Below, in pieces: positions 1 to 10,537 of a DNA stretch of 64,000 nucleotides. Each line of letters opens with the position of its first letter. Within the stretch, counting starts at the first letter, position 1. Source of the stretch: Escallonia rubra (taxonomy: Eukaryota > Streptophyta > Magnoliopsida > Escalloniales > Escalloniaceae); NCBI GenBank assembly GCA_033065855.1, contig JAVXUO010002083.1, forward strand, positions 248,001 to 312,000. Reading direction: 5' to 3'. A model generated the notes under the pieces. It ran no database searches. It saw nothing but the letters and a program-made list of their open reading frames with translations, and was not told the DNA's origin. The position numbers and the translations under genes are program-made.

Positions 1-1
1 C

Positions 2-151
2 AAAGCGGTTGGCAAGTTAGCACCAAACTGGGAAGGTCCTTATAAAGTGGTCAAGCTAGGAGGCCCAGGCACCTATCAATTAGAGCACATCAATGGAAGA
101 GCCATACCTCGCACGTGGAATGCAGCGAACTTAAGGCGCTACTATGCATGA
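2..151 (+). CDS. pol polyprotein C-terminus (end of integrase), partial
   Basis: The frame starting at base 2 is open to a TGA at 149-151 and gives 49 residues. Near its start is the segment LAPNWEGPYKV and near its end NAANLRRYYA. The WEGPY core followed by a short beta-rich tail and a terminal LRRYY is the usual end of plant Ty3/gypsy integrase, which inserts the element's cDNA into host DNA. The protease, reverse transcriptase, RNase H and catalytic integrase domains must lie upstream of the window. No frame break is seen in this short piece. Confidence 0.9.
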   Translation, partial: KAVGKLAPNWEGPYKVVKLGGPGTYQLEHINGRAIPRTWNAANLRRYYA

Positions 152-497
152 GCAAGACCGAGGGGGCCCATACACCACCGCCTCTATGATTGTTTTCGCT
201 CTTGTTTTAGATCTTGCTCATGCTTTAGATTGTTCTTTTTTTACTCTACGGCTTTGTACAGCCTAGCAGTCCAAAGTTCTTTTTCCATTTTCTTGGACTT
301 GGCTCAGCCATTGATGTATCTCTCTTTATCATAAATGGAAAAAGATTCGCATAATCACTTTGGCAAGCAAGAACAAGCAAAAAATAGGCCTTGATTGCAT
401 TAAAGATGAAAAGTTACGCAATAGGCTCCAAGGCCATACAAAAAAAGTGCAATAAAGGATCCTAAAGGACTAATCTAATAGACAAGGCAATCCTAGT
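152..497. other. Spacer between pol and the antisense ORF
   Basis: Non-coding stretch inside the gypsy element, between two convergent reading frames. It contains T-rich and A-rich runs that could serve as 3' untranslated sequence for both the pol transcript and the antisense transcript. I see no further motif. Confidence 0.6.
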
Positions 498-2557
498 CTA
501 TTCTGAAACATTCCCTTGTTGCCCCGCTTCATGAAGTTCCTGTCTTGAAACAGTCCCAGATGCTGAGCCAGAAACACCCAAGCTGTGGCTAACAGAAGGA
601 CTAGTGAGCGACCGAGAACTCACAGCCTTCCTTCGTTCGGCTTCTTCGTTCCGACGTTCAATTTCAGCAGCAACCTCACGGACAAACTTGTGCTCATAGA
701 TGCTCATATCAAGATCAGGATGATCTTTGGAAACATTACTCTTGCACTCATTATAACCATGCACAAGTGCCCCCTTCGAATCGCGGTAGCGCTATGAAAG
801 CCTTGGACCTCTTGAATTGTTGAACAGCCTGAAGAGCGACTGTTGCTTTCTCGGCCTCTAAATGAGTAACACGAGCTGAAAGTTTAGCATTCTTGGCAGT
901 CAAACCAGTGTTGGCCAGCTCCAGTCGCTCCATCTTCTTGCTCAAATCATCGACTTTCTTCTCGGCCTCCCTGTGAAAGTTATTCTCTATCATAACTTTC
1001 TTCTTCTCTTCATCCAGTGCTTTGTCCACAGCAATCAGTTTCTATGCTCCAATCTGCACATGCGTCATAGCCTACACGACAAGAGTTAGAATCATAATGA
1101 AACTTTCAATAAAAAGAAGAGAAGAAACCAACCTGTGACATCAGTTGAACCATCCCATTAGCTGTCTCAGTAACGCCATAGGACGACAGTGTCTTGCAAT
1201 CCATAGGGATGATCGCATGGCTAGACCAGTCCCACGCCGTGCGAGGGGACTTGAAAATTGATTCCTCAACAGAAACCCCCCAAGCAGGACGATGAGGAGC
1301 ATCAAGACGAGTAAAAGACGATGTAGCTCTACTTCCCGCTCTACTCGGCACTTTTCTCTTCCTAAGAGCTTCTTTGGTTTTTTCCGCCGTCAACAAACCC
1401 AAGACGAAGTCCTTAGTTTCCGTCTGGGTCAGTTTTGGTCAAGACCCTGAGACCAGTGCACCAAAATCCAAGTCCTGCATTTCCTCCTCTTCAACACCGT
1501 GTATGGAAGCCAGCTCGTCAGGGATGATGTCCCTCAAAACCGCATAAGCGTTGAATAGCAGAGAATCCCCCTGTGCTCGAGATGACATGATCTCTGCACA
1601 CAAAATAAGAGTAAGAGCGCTATTAAAAGATAGACAAACATAAGGCTTGAAAAGGGCATTACCGAGATCATTCTCACCCTCTTCTTCCTCCTCGTCATAA
1701 TCATGAGGCTCAAGAGAGAAGATGATTCCACACTCGTGAAGTTGAGCACTACTCAGAGGATATCTGGATTCTAAAGGCTCAATTCCTTTGAGCTTTTCAA
1801 TGTGCTCAAGGTCAGTCTCCGATAAATCATTTTCTTTTAATTTATTACAAGCTTTAGTCTCGCACTCTGGAAGCCACACATTGCACACTTCGTGCCGTTG
1901 AGACTTAGGCAATTTGACAAACAGGAACCACTCTTTCCAATGATGGTTGGATGAGGGTGGGTGTGGGAATAAGTTGGCCTCAGCCTTTGGACGTCGACTC
2001 AAAAAATACCAACCTACATGTTTAGTGATCGTACAGGTAATAAAAAACCATATGAACACCCAAACTCTAGCCCTCAAACCAAGTTTATGGCATTGATAGA
2101 TGAAAAAGCTCATAAAGCGCCATGCGTGTGGGGAAAATTGGCCGGGCGCAAGCCCATAGGCATTCAAAACCTTGATAAAAAAAAAGGGATGAAAAGGAAC
2201 CCTAAAACCATTGAGGAACATGTCCCAATAAACACCTATCTCGTCGATTGTAGTCATATTAGCTGATTCATCCTCGTCAGGAAGTCTAAGTTTTACAACT
2301 GACGGAATCTCACAATGCTCTCGAAGAAGCTTTAAGTCGTAGCTGCTTAATTTACTCCTAAGTGTATGCGCGTCAAAAGGCTTAGGAGACCGAGCGTTCT
2401 CCCTTAGAACTTCCTTAGCAGGAACTCTCCTTGATTCTTGGAAAGGCACCAAAGGAACACCAGTTTCTAAAAATAGGGGGTCAAAGGTAGGTTCTATCCT
2501 CACCCCTTGAGAATCGGCATTAGGCTCAGAAACATGTTCTCCATCATGGCCAGACAT
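498..2557 (-). pseudogene. Antisense ORF (aORF) of the Tat-type element, broken
   Basis: Begins ATG at 2557. The first block (2557-1439) encodes 372 residues. It has a transposase_28/'putative gypsy type transposon'-like region (segments such as VYWDMFLNGFRVPFHPFF and WKEWFLFVKLP), an acidic EEEEEGEN run, and then a TGA at 1439-1441. The same frame continues to about 1133 (block 1402-1106). Plausible introns with GT..AG ends lie at 1594-1662 (69 bp, in frame and stop-free, so it can be read through) and 1072-1132 (61 bp). The next block (1029-751) is a heptad-rich coiled coil interrupted upstream by a TAG at 1042-1044, and a frameshift near 760-790 leads into the last block (764-498, ending GNVSE). 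The function of aORF proteins is unknown. Two stops and one frameshift make this copy non-functional. Confidence 0.8.
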
Positions 2558-2732
2558 AATTCTAGATCAAAATAAGAGATTTCAAAGAGATTGGGAAAAG
2601 TTTTGAAGCTTACATGAAAAGAGGACGATCTTCAAACAACTTAAAAAAACCTTCTTCAAAGCCCCAATCTCGCTCGCTCTCTCTCTTACACTTGAAGAAT
2701 GAAACAAGTGAAGTGAGGTAATGAAATTTACC

Positions 2733-2746
2733 CCTTTAAATAGAAT
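2733..2746 (-). promoter_or_regulatory. Possible TATA box for the antisense ORF
   Basis: On the minus strand a TATTTAAAGG stretch lies about 180 bases upstream of the aORF start codon (2557). It is followed by a CT/AG-rich leader (about 2660-2700) of the kind often seen in plant 5' untranslated regions. This suggests the aORF has its own promoter facing the pol transcript. Judged from spacing and composition only. Confidence 0.35.
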
Positions 2747-2872
2747 CAGAACATCCATCCAACGGATGAGATCTTGTGACTGTTACAATACCCTAAACAC
2801 GTGGCATGCATCCAATAGTATCACTGGGGGGTAAATTTACCCATTTGCCCCATGACAATAACTTCAACATGG

Positions 2873-3405
2873 CCGAGTAGACGAGCTACTTTGGTCCTAG
2901 CCTCTGCAGAGCAGACGAGCGCATTGGACTACACGCCTCTACTCTAGCCGAGTAGATGAGCTACTTTGGTCCTAGCCTCTGCCTAGCAGATGAGCGCATT
3001 GGACCACGCGCCTCTACTCTAACCGAGTAGACGAGCTACTTTGGTCCTAGCCTCTGCCAAGTAGACGAGCGCATTGGACCACACGCCTCTACTCTAGCCG
3101 AGTAGACGAGCTACTTTGGTCATAACCTCTGCCGAGCAGACGAACGCATTGGACCACACTCTTCTACTCTAACCGAGTAGACGAGTTACTTTGGTCCTAG
3201 CCTCTACCGATCAGATGAGCGCATTGGACCACACGCCTCTACTCTAGCTGAGTAGACGAGCTTCTTTGGTCTTAGCCTCTGCCGAGCAGACGAGCGTATT
3301 GGACCACATGCCTCTGCTCTAGCCGAGTAGACGAGCTACTTTGGTCCTAGCCTCTGCCGAGCAGATGAGCGCATTGGACCACGCGCCTCTACTCGGTCAA
3401 GCCTA
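2873..3405 (+). repeat. 75-bp tandem array, about 7 copies
   Basis: The phrase (c/t)gagctact recurs with its unit start at 2881, 2956, 3031, 3106, 3181, 3256 and 3331, an exact 75-base spacing with scattered substitutions. Each unit contains two versions of a gccgag(t/c)aga(c/t)gag core. It lies between the antisense ORF and the LTR, where tandem repeats are common in Tat-type elements. There are no unique spacers, so it is not a CRISPR array. Confidence 0.95.
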
Positions 3406-3705
3406 GTAGACGAGCCCTTGACGCACCTCTATTCGGCCAAGCCAAGTAGATGAACTCTCAGAGGCCTCTACTCAGCCTAGCCGAGTAGACGAGCCCTTGA
3501 CGCACCTCTACTCGGCCAAGCCAAGTAGATGAACTCTCAGAGGCCTCTACTCGGCCAAGCCGAGTAGACGAGCCCTTGATGCAGCTCTGCTCGGCCAAGC
3601 CGAGTAGACGAACTCTATGAGGTCTCTACTCGGCCAAGCCGAGTAGACGAGCCCTTGATGCACTTCTACTCGGCCAAAGCCTAGTAGAGAAACTTCTTAA
3701 GGATT
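3406..3705 (+). repeat. 79-bp tandem array, about 4 copies
   Basis: The word cgagccc recurs at 3411, 3490, 3569 and 3648, a 79-base spacing. Each unit is made of two related halves of about 39-40 bases built on ctcggccaagccgagtaga. It follows the 75-bp array directly and shares the cgagtaga core, so the two arrays probably arose from one short sequence by different amplification steps. Confidence 0.93.
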
Positions 3706-3764
3706 TCCGATGGGAAAATCTGTAGTGATGCTATAATTCCATATCCTTCTTCGAAAAAGAACAT

Positions 3765-3779
3765 GGAATGGGGAGCAAA
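3765..3779 (+). promoter_or_regulatory. Polypurine tract
   Basis: The purine-rich run ggaatggggagcaaa sits immediately before the TG that opens the proposed LTR. In LTR retrotransposons this tract primes plus-strand DNA synthesis. Confidence 0.7.
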
Positions 3780-4215
3780 TGATATGGGAAGAAAATACCA
3801 CCTAAGAGATAGTGACACGTGTCACCATCTGATACTCTCAAAACTGCCATTCCCTTAATGGAGAAGTGGGAAGTGGGAAGTGGTAACCGCCCACCTTCCC
3901 ACTTCTTATCCGTTATGGCAATAATCCCTACTTAATAGCAGTAACTATCCACTAATAAGAGTAACCTCTCCTTAGTCTGGTAACTCCCGAATTAAAGGGG
4001 GAATAACTAACCACTAAGGGAGGACTCTATAAAAGGGAAAAAAGGAGAACAATTAAGGGGTAATTGACTTAATCCAAGTCTACACAAAACACATCTTAAG
4101 TATTTTTACTGACTTATCAGAGAATCCCCGCCGGAAATCCTTCCGGCAAGTCACCGGTGTTGTCTTTGCTGTGCAGGTCTGTTCACGAAGCGAGTTCCAG
4201 ATTTCATCTACAACA
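3780..4215 (+). mobile_element. 3' LTR of the Tat-type element
   Basis: A 436-bp segment bounded by TG (3780) and CA (4215) directly after the polypurine tract. It contains a TATA box, tataaaag at 4028-4035, placed as expected for an LTR promoter, with about 180 bases of R/U5 behind it. With the partner LTR outside the window, the boundaries rest on the TG..CA ends, the tract and the promoter. Confidence 0.7.
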
Positions 4216-7200
4216 GTATGATTAGTTAACGTTGCATTTTCAGCCATCAATTTCTATTCATGCCGTAAAAAATCAAACCTTCTAAAACTTACATTGCCAA
4301 CTTTTTGTCAATCCGATTGTGCAAGCGTCAACAACGCTCTTTTTGTTCAAGCTTTCATCATTTTGTGAAATACTATCTTAAGCTTGTTGAAAAGGAATAT
4401 AGCAAACAGGGATGGAAAATGCTTAAGTGTAATGCTATACACTCTTGCCTCATATACTACAATAAGTTATTCTCCCTAGATAAAACAAGTCATCATTAGA
4501 GACTATTCATAAAAAAGTAAGTAAGGAGGAATTAAAATTTATGAGAGAGAATATTAAAAAAGATTAATTTTCAATTAAAGAAAGCTTTACAGTTATTTAT
4601 AGTGCACTAAAAGTGTTTTTAATAACTTATAACAGATTCCTGACATGCGTTAACGGCCGTCCCGGTGAACCTCTTTTCAGATCCAAGTGTCAGTCATTAG
4701 GAAACTTCTAACAATTATTATTAAATCTATAAAATATCTGCGACCCCAAAAAGCAGGCTGTTGTTGCGTTGAATATGAGAATAGAAGAACAAGTAAAGCT
4801 CAAAGTCGTTGGTTCTTACGCAATATATAAACCTAATAGAAAACATATTCAATCATTCAAAAAAATATATATATATATATATATATATTGGTGATATCTC
4901 AGTTAAGTAAGACTTTCCAACAATTGGATTGGCGTGGTCAGGGCCATCATAGAAGGTTTTCAACTTTCAAGAATGTTATAATAATGCTATTTGCTGCCTC
5001 AAACATCTGCCATAGGTTTTTGTTAGTTTTCAATAGCCAAAGTCGATCATGTCAATTAAGCAACACTTTTTAAACATAATTTTTTTTAACATATAATTCA
5101 ATCGCGTGACTGACTTTTCGCTTGCAATAAAATTTATAGCTCCTAATATCTTTTTCACATATTCCTTTGAAAGCAAATTTTAGTAACACCTTTTCAACAT
5201 AATCAATTAACTAATCATTTCCGATTATGTTTAATTGCTATTATTTATGACCATGTGGAAGAATTTTAGCTTCCCTCTCGAATCCAAATTGCTCCTAAAA
5301 CTCTTTCTTTATAAGTGCTTACTATTCAACTTTTGAACCGCACTTTACGAAGAGCTATTTTAGTACATAAACGTTAGTCTTAGAACTCGTTCTTAGCCCT
5401 TAGCTGGGCCTTTCCCTAGTGCATGTTCTACTCCATTGCTCCGGAATGTGCACTTTGTTAAGGCACGAAAGAAAAGTTATTTTGTTGTTTAGGTTGTTAA
5501 TTTGCAAACTCAGCATATGTTGGGGTAACTTTCGTCGACTAACCCTATCTTAAATTTGAACTGGTTTTGGAGTAAGAAAAACCGGAACTACTCAATTGAG
5601 CAGGTAATGCTACCCGTTAAAGAGACTACTTTATTATCCTTTATATAATAATACTTAGTATCAATAATGTAATATAAATAGATTCGCCAACAGAAAGAAA
5701 AAGAAAAAACCTAAAGTCTTCGCCGCCCTCTCGTATAAATATTGCTAATAACCCTCACAACACGTCAATGACGTACCGCCCAAATAGAATAGCAGCAAGA
5801 ATAGCCACCTTTTTCATTTCGTCATGATCCACGTTCCCTCATGTCTCAGGCCATAAATTTCGGCAAGATTTGACGGAAACGATCATGAATTCCGGAAAGG
5901 ACCGACCTGTCCCTGAATCTCGGCCGTTTGAACAGAGACACAGTTTGCCAACACAGAACTTCGCTCCCCTCTTTCTGTGTTGCTTGCATTTGAGACGGCG
6001 GATCGTGACAATTTCTCCATTGACAAACTCGACTCAACGCGCTTGATTCCTCTAAAGAGTTAAAGTTGAGGGTTTAAAAAAGCACGAATTAGGATTTATG
6101 TGCGGGTTGGAGAAGTGCTGATAGAGCTCGATATTACATCTGGCAGTTGGTGCGGGCACGGAGAAGAATGGTGATTGTGATGATGGTCATGGGGTGGTGG
6201 AGGTGATCGAAAGTGGTGGCGATGATGGGTGCAGGTTGGCTGAAGGTGGTCGTGGTGATGCTTATATCTGGTACGACCTAATTTGATGGAACCAGACTGC
6301 CGGTAGCATATATCTCTTCAGGTCTTGTCACATAAGTTGGCTTGTAAACATCCAATTAGCTTGCTTCTGGATCAGGGAAGGACTTATTACATTTAACCCC
6401 CCAGCATTTTCCTCAATAACTCTTATAATTTTTTTTCAAGGCAGTTGGGGTTTTTTTTTGAATAAAATAAGAAGCCCATTTTCTTGAATTGTGACAAGAT
6501 ATGGATATTAGGGTCCCGTTAAAAACAAAAGGTTGGGATTTACATAGTGAAAAGATTAGGAGGAAGTCTTTTGTATTGCTACTCCATAGAAAGTTTTTTT
6601 ATGGCAAAGAATAAAATGGTATACCCTTACTTAAAGCTCATGTGTAGTAATTCATAAAAAGGTACAAACGTCATTCCATAAAACTTACAACCCTAACCCT
6701 AATTCTTGTTCTTTCTCCATAGCCACCAGTACCACCACCACCATGCTAAGTCGCCGCCACTATCCTCACCGTCACCGCCATTTCCCTGCCGCAACCCACA
6801 ACCTCCCCCCCCCCCGCCTCTACCACGATCCCCAACGTCACTCCATCACACCAGTAACCCTTATAGCCTCCCCACCTACCATGGTAGCCCCCATGGTTGC
6901 CCCCACCACTTTAGTGCCACCACCGTAGCAATGAACCACCGACAGGATCCAACGAACCGCTGGTGGTATTCAAGGACAATGCGGGGGTGGGGAGTGTTTT
7001 ACCAACGATCTCACCGCCATTAACGGCCCTGTTATCGCCACCCTTGCTATGCCGTGTTGTAGCCGCTGTTTGCGTGATCTGCGACTGTCACCGCTGTGCA
7101 CTGCGAGCGACAGTAACAACTGGGAAGAAAGTATATGTAGGGTTGTTAAAATGTGATCTAGATATTACATATTTACCCTTGATAATTTAATTTACTGGGA

Positions 7201-7401
7201 TTGGTATAAGGGCATATATACTTGTCTTTTTGCAGTCATGCCATAGAAAAAGTTTCTATTGCATAACAACACAGCAGTTTTCCCCAAAGATTAATAATAG
7301 GGTCTATTATTAGATATGTGCACACGAACTTTGGATTTAAATTAGTAGTTAATCCTTATCTTAAATCATTCATGTGTTTTGAATTGGCTGGATTAGTTGC
7401 A
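4216..7401. other. Anonymous AT-rich sequence
   Basis: No convincing gene. It holds an (AT)n microsatellite near 4867-4890, a TATA-like tataaata near 5735, a GT/GA-rich patch (6140-6260) and a CCACC-rich low-complexity patch (6706-7030) that opens several overlapping frames. A short minus-strand frame near 5900-6030 has no recognisable motif. Confidence 0.6.
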
Positions 7402-7884
7402 GCAAAAAAAATTTTTGTTGCTACCCTGATTGTATGAAGATAGCTGCTACCTCTTGTATATCGATAATTAAATATGAACAAACTTTGGCTCCTACCCGGG
7501 TTGTAGGAATCTTCCTCCAACTCCGTGTAAAGTGACAATTAACAATCTCTAAATGTTTCTAGTGACTTTTCTTCTAACACTATCTGCAACAATTATTAGC
7601 AGCACCAAATAAAAGTCACTATAAACATTTAGAGACGATTGATTGTCGTTATATAGGGAGTATGAAGAAGATTCCTCCAACCGGGGGTAGCAGCCAATTT
7701 TTTCCATTACATATCATAGTTTTTTTTTTTGTGTTTTTGCTAACACTTTCAGTGACAACTCTTAATAGTATTTTTTTAGTGTCACTAAATAAAGTTATAA
7801 TAAAATTTTAACGATATTTAATTGTCGTTATATGAGAGGTTGTAACCATCTTCTTACAACTTCGATAGCAGCCAAAAGTTTTTC
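7402..7884. mobile_element. Foldback Mutator-type MITE (copy D), interrupted
   Basis: The left arm (7402-7475) and the right arm (about 7790-7884) are inverted copies of each other. Both contain versions of GGCTGCTA(T/C)C near the tip and ATTGT/GTTGT then GAAGAT further in. The centre is interrupted by a second member of the same family at 7476-7705. No coding capacity. No clean target duplication is visible for this outer copy. Confidence 0.7.
7476..7705. mobile_element. Foldback Mutator-type MITE (copy A), nested in copy D
   Basis: A 230-bp near-palindrome with ends reading GAACAAACTTTGGCTCC and, from the other side, GGAAAAAATTGGCTGC. It is flanked by 9-base direct repeats, attaaatat at 7467-7475 and attacatat at 7706-7714 (8 of 9 identical). 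A 9-bp duplication is the hallmark of Mutator-superfamily insertion. Related copies lie at 32328-32574 and 34865-35070. Confidence 0.85.
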
Positions 7885-8589
7885 ATTGTAACCACCACTT
7901 TAAGGATTCAATATTACACCTTCAACGTCTAAACTCATTATGCCCCGCGTCAAATGACAGTCAAATCCCATTTTGACCCTGCGTTGGTTAACTTCTGGGG
8001 GCAAAAGAGTCACTTTGCCTCGTTATATCCACGGGCCTCCATGTTAATTACTTTAGGCAAAGTAGCAAAAGACTAGCATTTTTTTGGATCTGAAATTTCT
8101 ATCACCTCCATCACAAAGTGGCGCTGCCACCACCATCGCCACACCCGCCCTGCCGTTACTCCAACCGGTATCATCAGACACCTCACCAAACAATCGCCAC
8201 CTCGACCGTTATTGTCACCAACAACCGCATCAATCTATCTCTACGACCATCAAATCCCTCACAAGTATCAATCAGATATGAAACATCATTAAACCTGAAC
8301 AAATGCTAATCAAAATTGCACACATGCTTTAAGATCTCAATTCTGTGACAAATCCACAGATTGGGGATTCTTTGGCATGTAAAATCCATCCATATCGCCA
8401 CCTCCGCCGTTCTTGTGCATAACGATTTTGAATGTTCAAGATGCTAAATTTCAGTTTGAAACATTCGACGCGTTGTGTGTGTAATCGACTCCAAGTGTGA
8501 GGTGCTTGGTTAAATTAATGAGACGTGCTGAAGGGTTAATCTCAGATAGAAAAGGAGGTTAGCCTGTCACCTAATGAAGAGAGAATAAA
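7885..8589. other. Anonymous sequence with a CCACC-rich patch
   Basis: No gene recognised. 8100-8240 is rich in CCACC/CGCCA triplets and opens short proline/histidine-rich frames in more than one phase, which argues for composition rather than coding. Confidence 0.5.
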
Positions 8590-8600
8590 TGGTTAAAAAA

Positions 8601-8742
8601 CGTTTTTTTTTTCTTTAATTTCCCGAATTGGAAAATAATAGAACTGCAGATATGGGTAACCCTTAGGGGAGGGAGGAATCGAACACATAACCTCGAGGTC
8701 ACTCATCGAGGCCCCTTGCCAACTCAACCAACCCCTCTGGGT
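8601..8742 (-). mobile_element. tRNA-derived SINE
   Basis: Read on the minus strand, the element begins near 8742 with a box A-like TGGTTGAGTTGG. About 32 bases later comes a box B-like GTTCGATTCC, then a short body and an A-rich tail (the T run at 8603-8612). An 11-base direct repeat, tggttaaaaaa, flanks it at 8590-8600 and 8743-8753. Internal RNA polymerase III promoter boxes, an A tail and a target duplication together identify a SINE of about 142 bp. The repeat family is not named. Confidence 0.82.
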
Positions 8743-8819
8743 TGGTTAAAAAAAGGTTGAAGTGGTTGGTCTGCCGCCTCTATCGGAAAAGGTCAACACC
8801 AAACCCACATGGGTAAGTC

Positions 8820-8862
8820 AGTGGTATATATATATATATGTATATGTATGTATACAACCCTA
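8820..8862 (+). promoter_or_regulatory. TATA-rich region upstream of the 8891 gene
   Basis: A tatatatatatat run followed by tgtatatgtatgtatac lies 30-70 bases before the ATG at 8891. It could act as a core promoter, but simple-sequence TA repeats are common here, so this is only a candidate. Confidence 0.35.
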
Positions 8863-8890
8863 TAGTGCACACCATTTGCCGAGGTTCACG

Positions 8891-9295
8891 ATGAAAGAAT
8901 CTGGCACCATCCCTGTTACAGTCAGTGATCTGTCCAAGGAGACGAGTAATAGATTAACATCTTTCGGTCTTTTAGAAGAGGTGATATGTGGGGTGACATT
9001 TGTGACCATTTTTGCACTTCTGCAACTGCCATGCGAGAAAATACAAGGTAGTCGAGTCCCAACTGTCATCTTTAAGGGCAAGCCTACTATCTTTCATGCC
9101 TTTGTTGTGAGCCTCGACTTTGCCTTCACCGCTGCCGTAATGACCATGTCACTACGTCGGGGGTATCCCCACCTAGCAAGACACTGCCGTCTGCTTGCTA
9201 TTTTTTCTATGGCTGCCGTGTCGGGAATACTGATATGTCTAGCCATAGACCCTCAACTGCAAGCGCTGAAGTCGATAAAATCTTCAGCACAGTGA
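8891..9295 (+). CDS. Small multi-pass membrane protein, unknown function
   Basis: Encodes 134 residues from the ATG at 8891. The same frame is open upstream to 8762, but that part translates TA-repeat sequence (YIYIYVYV) and is unlikely to be protein. The N-terminal ~20 residues are polar (PVTVSDLSKETSNR). Three hydrophobic segments follow, roughly residues 26-46 (from FGLLEEVICGVTFV), 66-86 (HAFVVSLDFAFTAAV) and 97-118 (RLLAIFSMAAVSGIL). The tail is short and polar. Composition is balanced and coding-like, unlike the surrounding low-complexity frames. I do not recognise the family. The layout (polar N-terminus, KGK loop, paired helices, basic RRGYPHLARH loop) resembles the proteins at 29405 and 50035, but sequence similarity is too weak to claim homology by eye. 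Confidence 0.6.
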   Translation: MKESGTIPVTVSDLSKETSNRLTSFGLLEEVICGVTFVTIFALLQLPCEKIQGSRVPTVIFKGKPTIFHAFVVSLDFAFTAAVMTMSLRRGYPHLARHCRLLAIFSMAAVSGILICLAIDPQLQALKSIKSSAQ

Positions 9296-10237
9296 TGACA
9301 GCTGCAACATAGTGTAATGGACAGGTGTGATCTAATGAGGCGGAGAAACTTGTAAATATTGTGAGCTAAGGTTTCGTTCTTCTCCTCTTCTGCAGTAGCT
9401 CCACGTCATCACTATCACCGTTAAATTATTCAACGAAGTTTTTTCGTTGAAATCACCCATGCGCTTCTATACAACATCAACTTTTAAGTCATGTGCCGGT
9501 ACCATCAATTCTCATTTCTTACTAAGGAGTCCATATACTTTTTAGCTTCGTTTGCCTTCCACAATGTGTGTATTGTACATGTTAGAACAATTTTTGGAAA
9601 AAGTTTCAGTCTGTTGTAATTTTATCAAAACATATTATTGTACACTCATGTGCTTTTTCACTTGTTCCAGTGAAATATAGTTCACAATCAGTCAATCACA
9701 ATAAGCCAGATTCATCTGTACCATACAATTAGGGTTGTATACGAGCAAAGTTCGAGCCAAACATGAATGTCATCATACTCGGTTCGTATAAGTTTTGTGT
9801 TCAAGCTTGGCTCGAGTATGCCAAGAGCCAAAACATCAAAGAGGCCTACTGTAATATGAGTATAAAAGAGGCCTCCAAGTTTTCATTTCAGTAAAGAAGA
9901 AGGGCGTAGAGCCTTTAATGTCCATGTGAAATACACAACCTCTCTCTTCTTCTTGTTCCTTTTTGTTCTTTCAATAATTTTATCAGTTTGTTCTTTCAAT
10001 AATCTTGTTCCTAGAGTTCTATAGAGAATAGTAATATTACCATAAATCTCCCTCCTTTATGTTTAGTTTTGTTAAGAAATTATGCCCAGTTGCTTCAAGT
10101 TTGGAAGCATGAAAAGCTCCGAAAATCACTTCTAAAACAGATGCATGATATGACACAATTTTAAGAACACAAGCATGTATTTGTAAGAAATCTGGAAATA
10201 TCTCCTCCAACTATACTTACACCGAAAATCTACCTAA
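9296..10237. other. Downstream of the 8891 gene; anonymous
   Basis: Probable 3' untranslated region of the 8891 gene near its start, then anonymous AT-rich DNA. 9726-9850 (gagccaaac, gctcgagtatgcc) looks like a fragment of an inverted-repeat element, and a similar fragment occurs at 14812-14985. No gene is seen. Confidence 0.45.
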
Positions 10238-10245
10238 CCAGGAAG

Positions 10246-10483
10246 TAGAGGTGAGCACGGTCTGGTTTAGCTCGGTTTGTGGATCAAACTACAAATCGAA
10301 CCGTTATCCCTCGATTTGGAAAACTATGAACCGAACCAAACCAAACACCATCTGTTCGGACCGTTCTGTTCTATCGGTTTAAACAGTTCGGTTTGGTCGA
10401 TTTAAATGATTTGTGCTTACTTAATTAAAGACATCATTCTTTTGCAAATTACTATTGAATCTAACAATAATAAAAAATTAAAG

Positions 10484-10537
<54 letters not shown>

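Larger units (their letters stand above)
1..4215 (+). mobile_element. 3' part of a Tat-lineage Ty3/gypsy LTR retrotransposon
   Basis: The window opens inside this element. In order it holds the last codons of pol (2-151, plus strand), a large ORF on the opposite strand (498-2557), two tandem arrays (2873-3705), a polypurine tract (3765-3779) and a 3' LTR (3780-4215) that starts TG and ends CA. An antisense ORF between pol and the 3' LTR is a known trait of the Tat/Ogre group of plant gypsy elements, so lineage is inferred from architecture plus the integrase tail. The 5' LTR lies outside the window, so the target-site duplication (expected copy gtatg at 4216-4220) cannot be confirmed. Confidence 0.85.

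Noticed and set aside
2873-3705. Regular repeats that might suggest a CRISPR array
   Set aside because: Units are head-to-tail without unique spacers, in a plant retrotransposon.
6706-7023. Proline/histidine-rich frame of 105 codons
   Set aside because: Composition-driven CCACC patch; a second frame in another phase is open across the same bases.
8762-8890. Upstream extension of the 8891 gene
   Set aside because: It would translate a TA microsatellite into alternating Tyr-Ile/Val.
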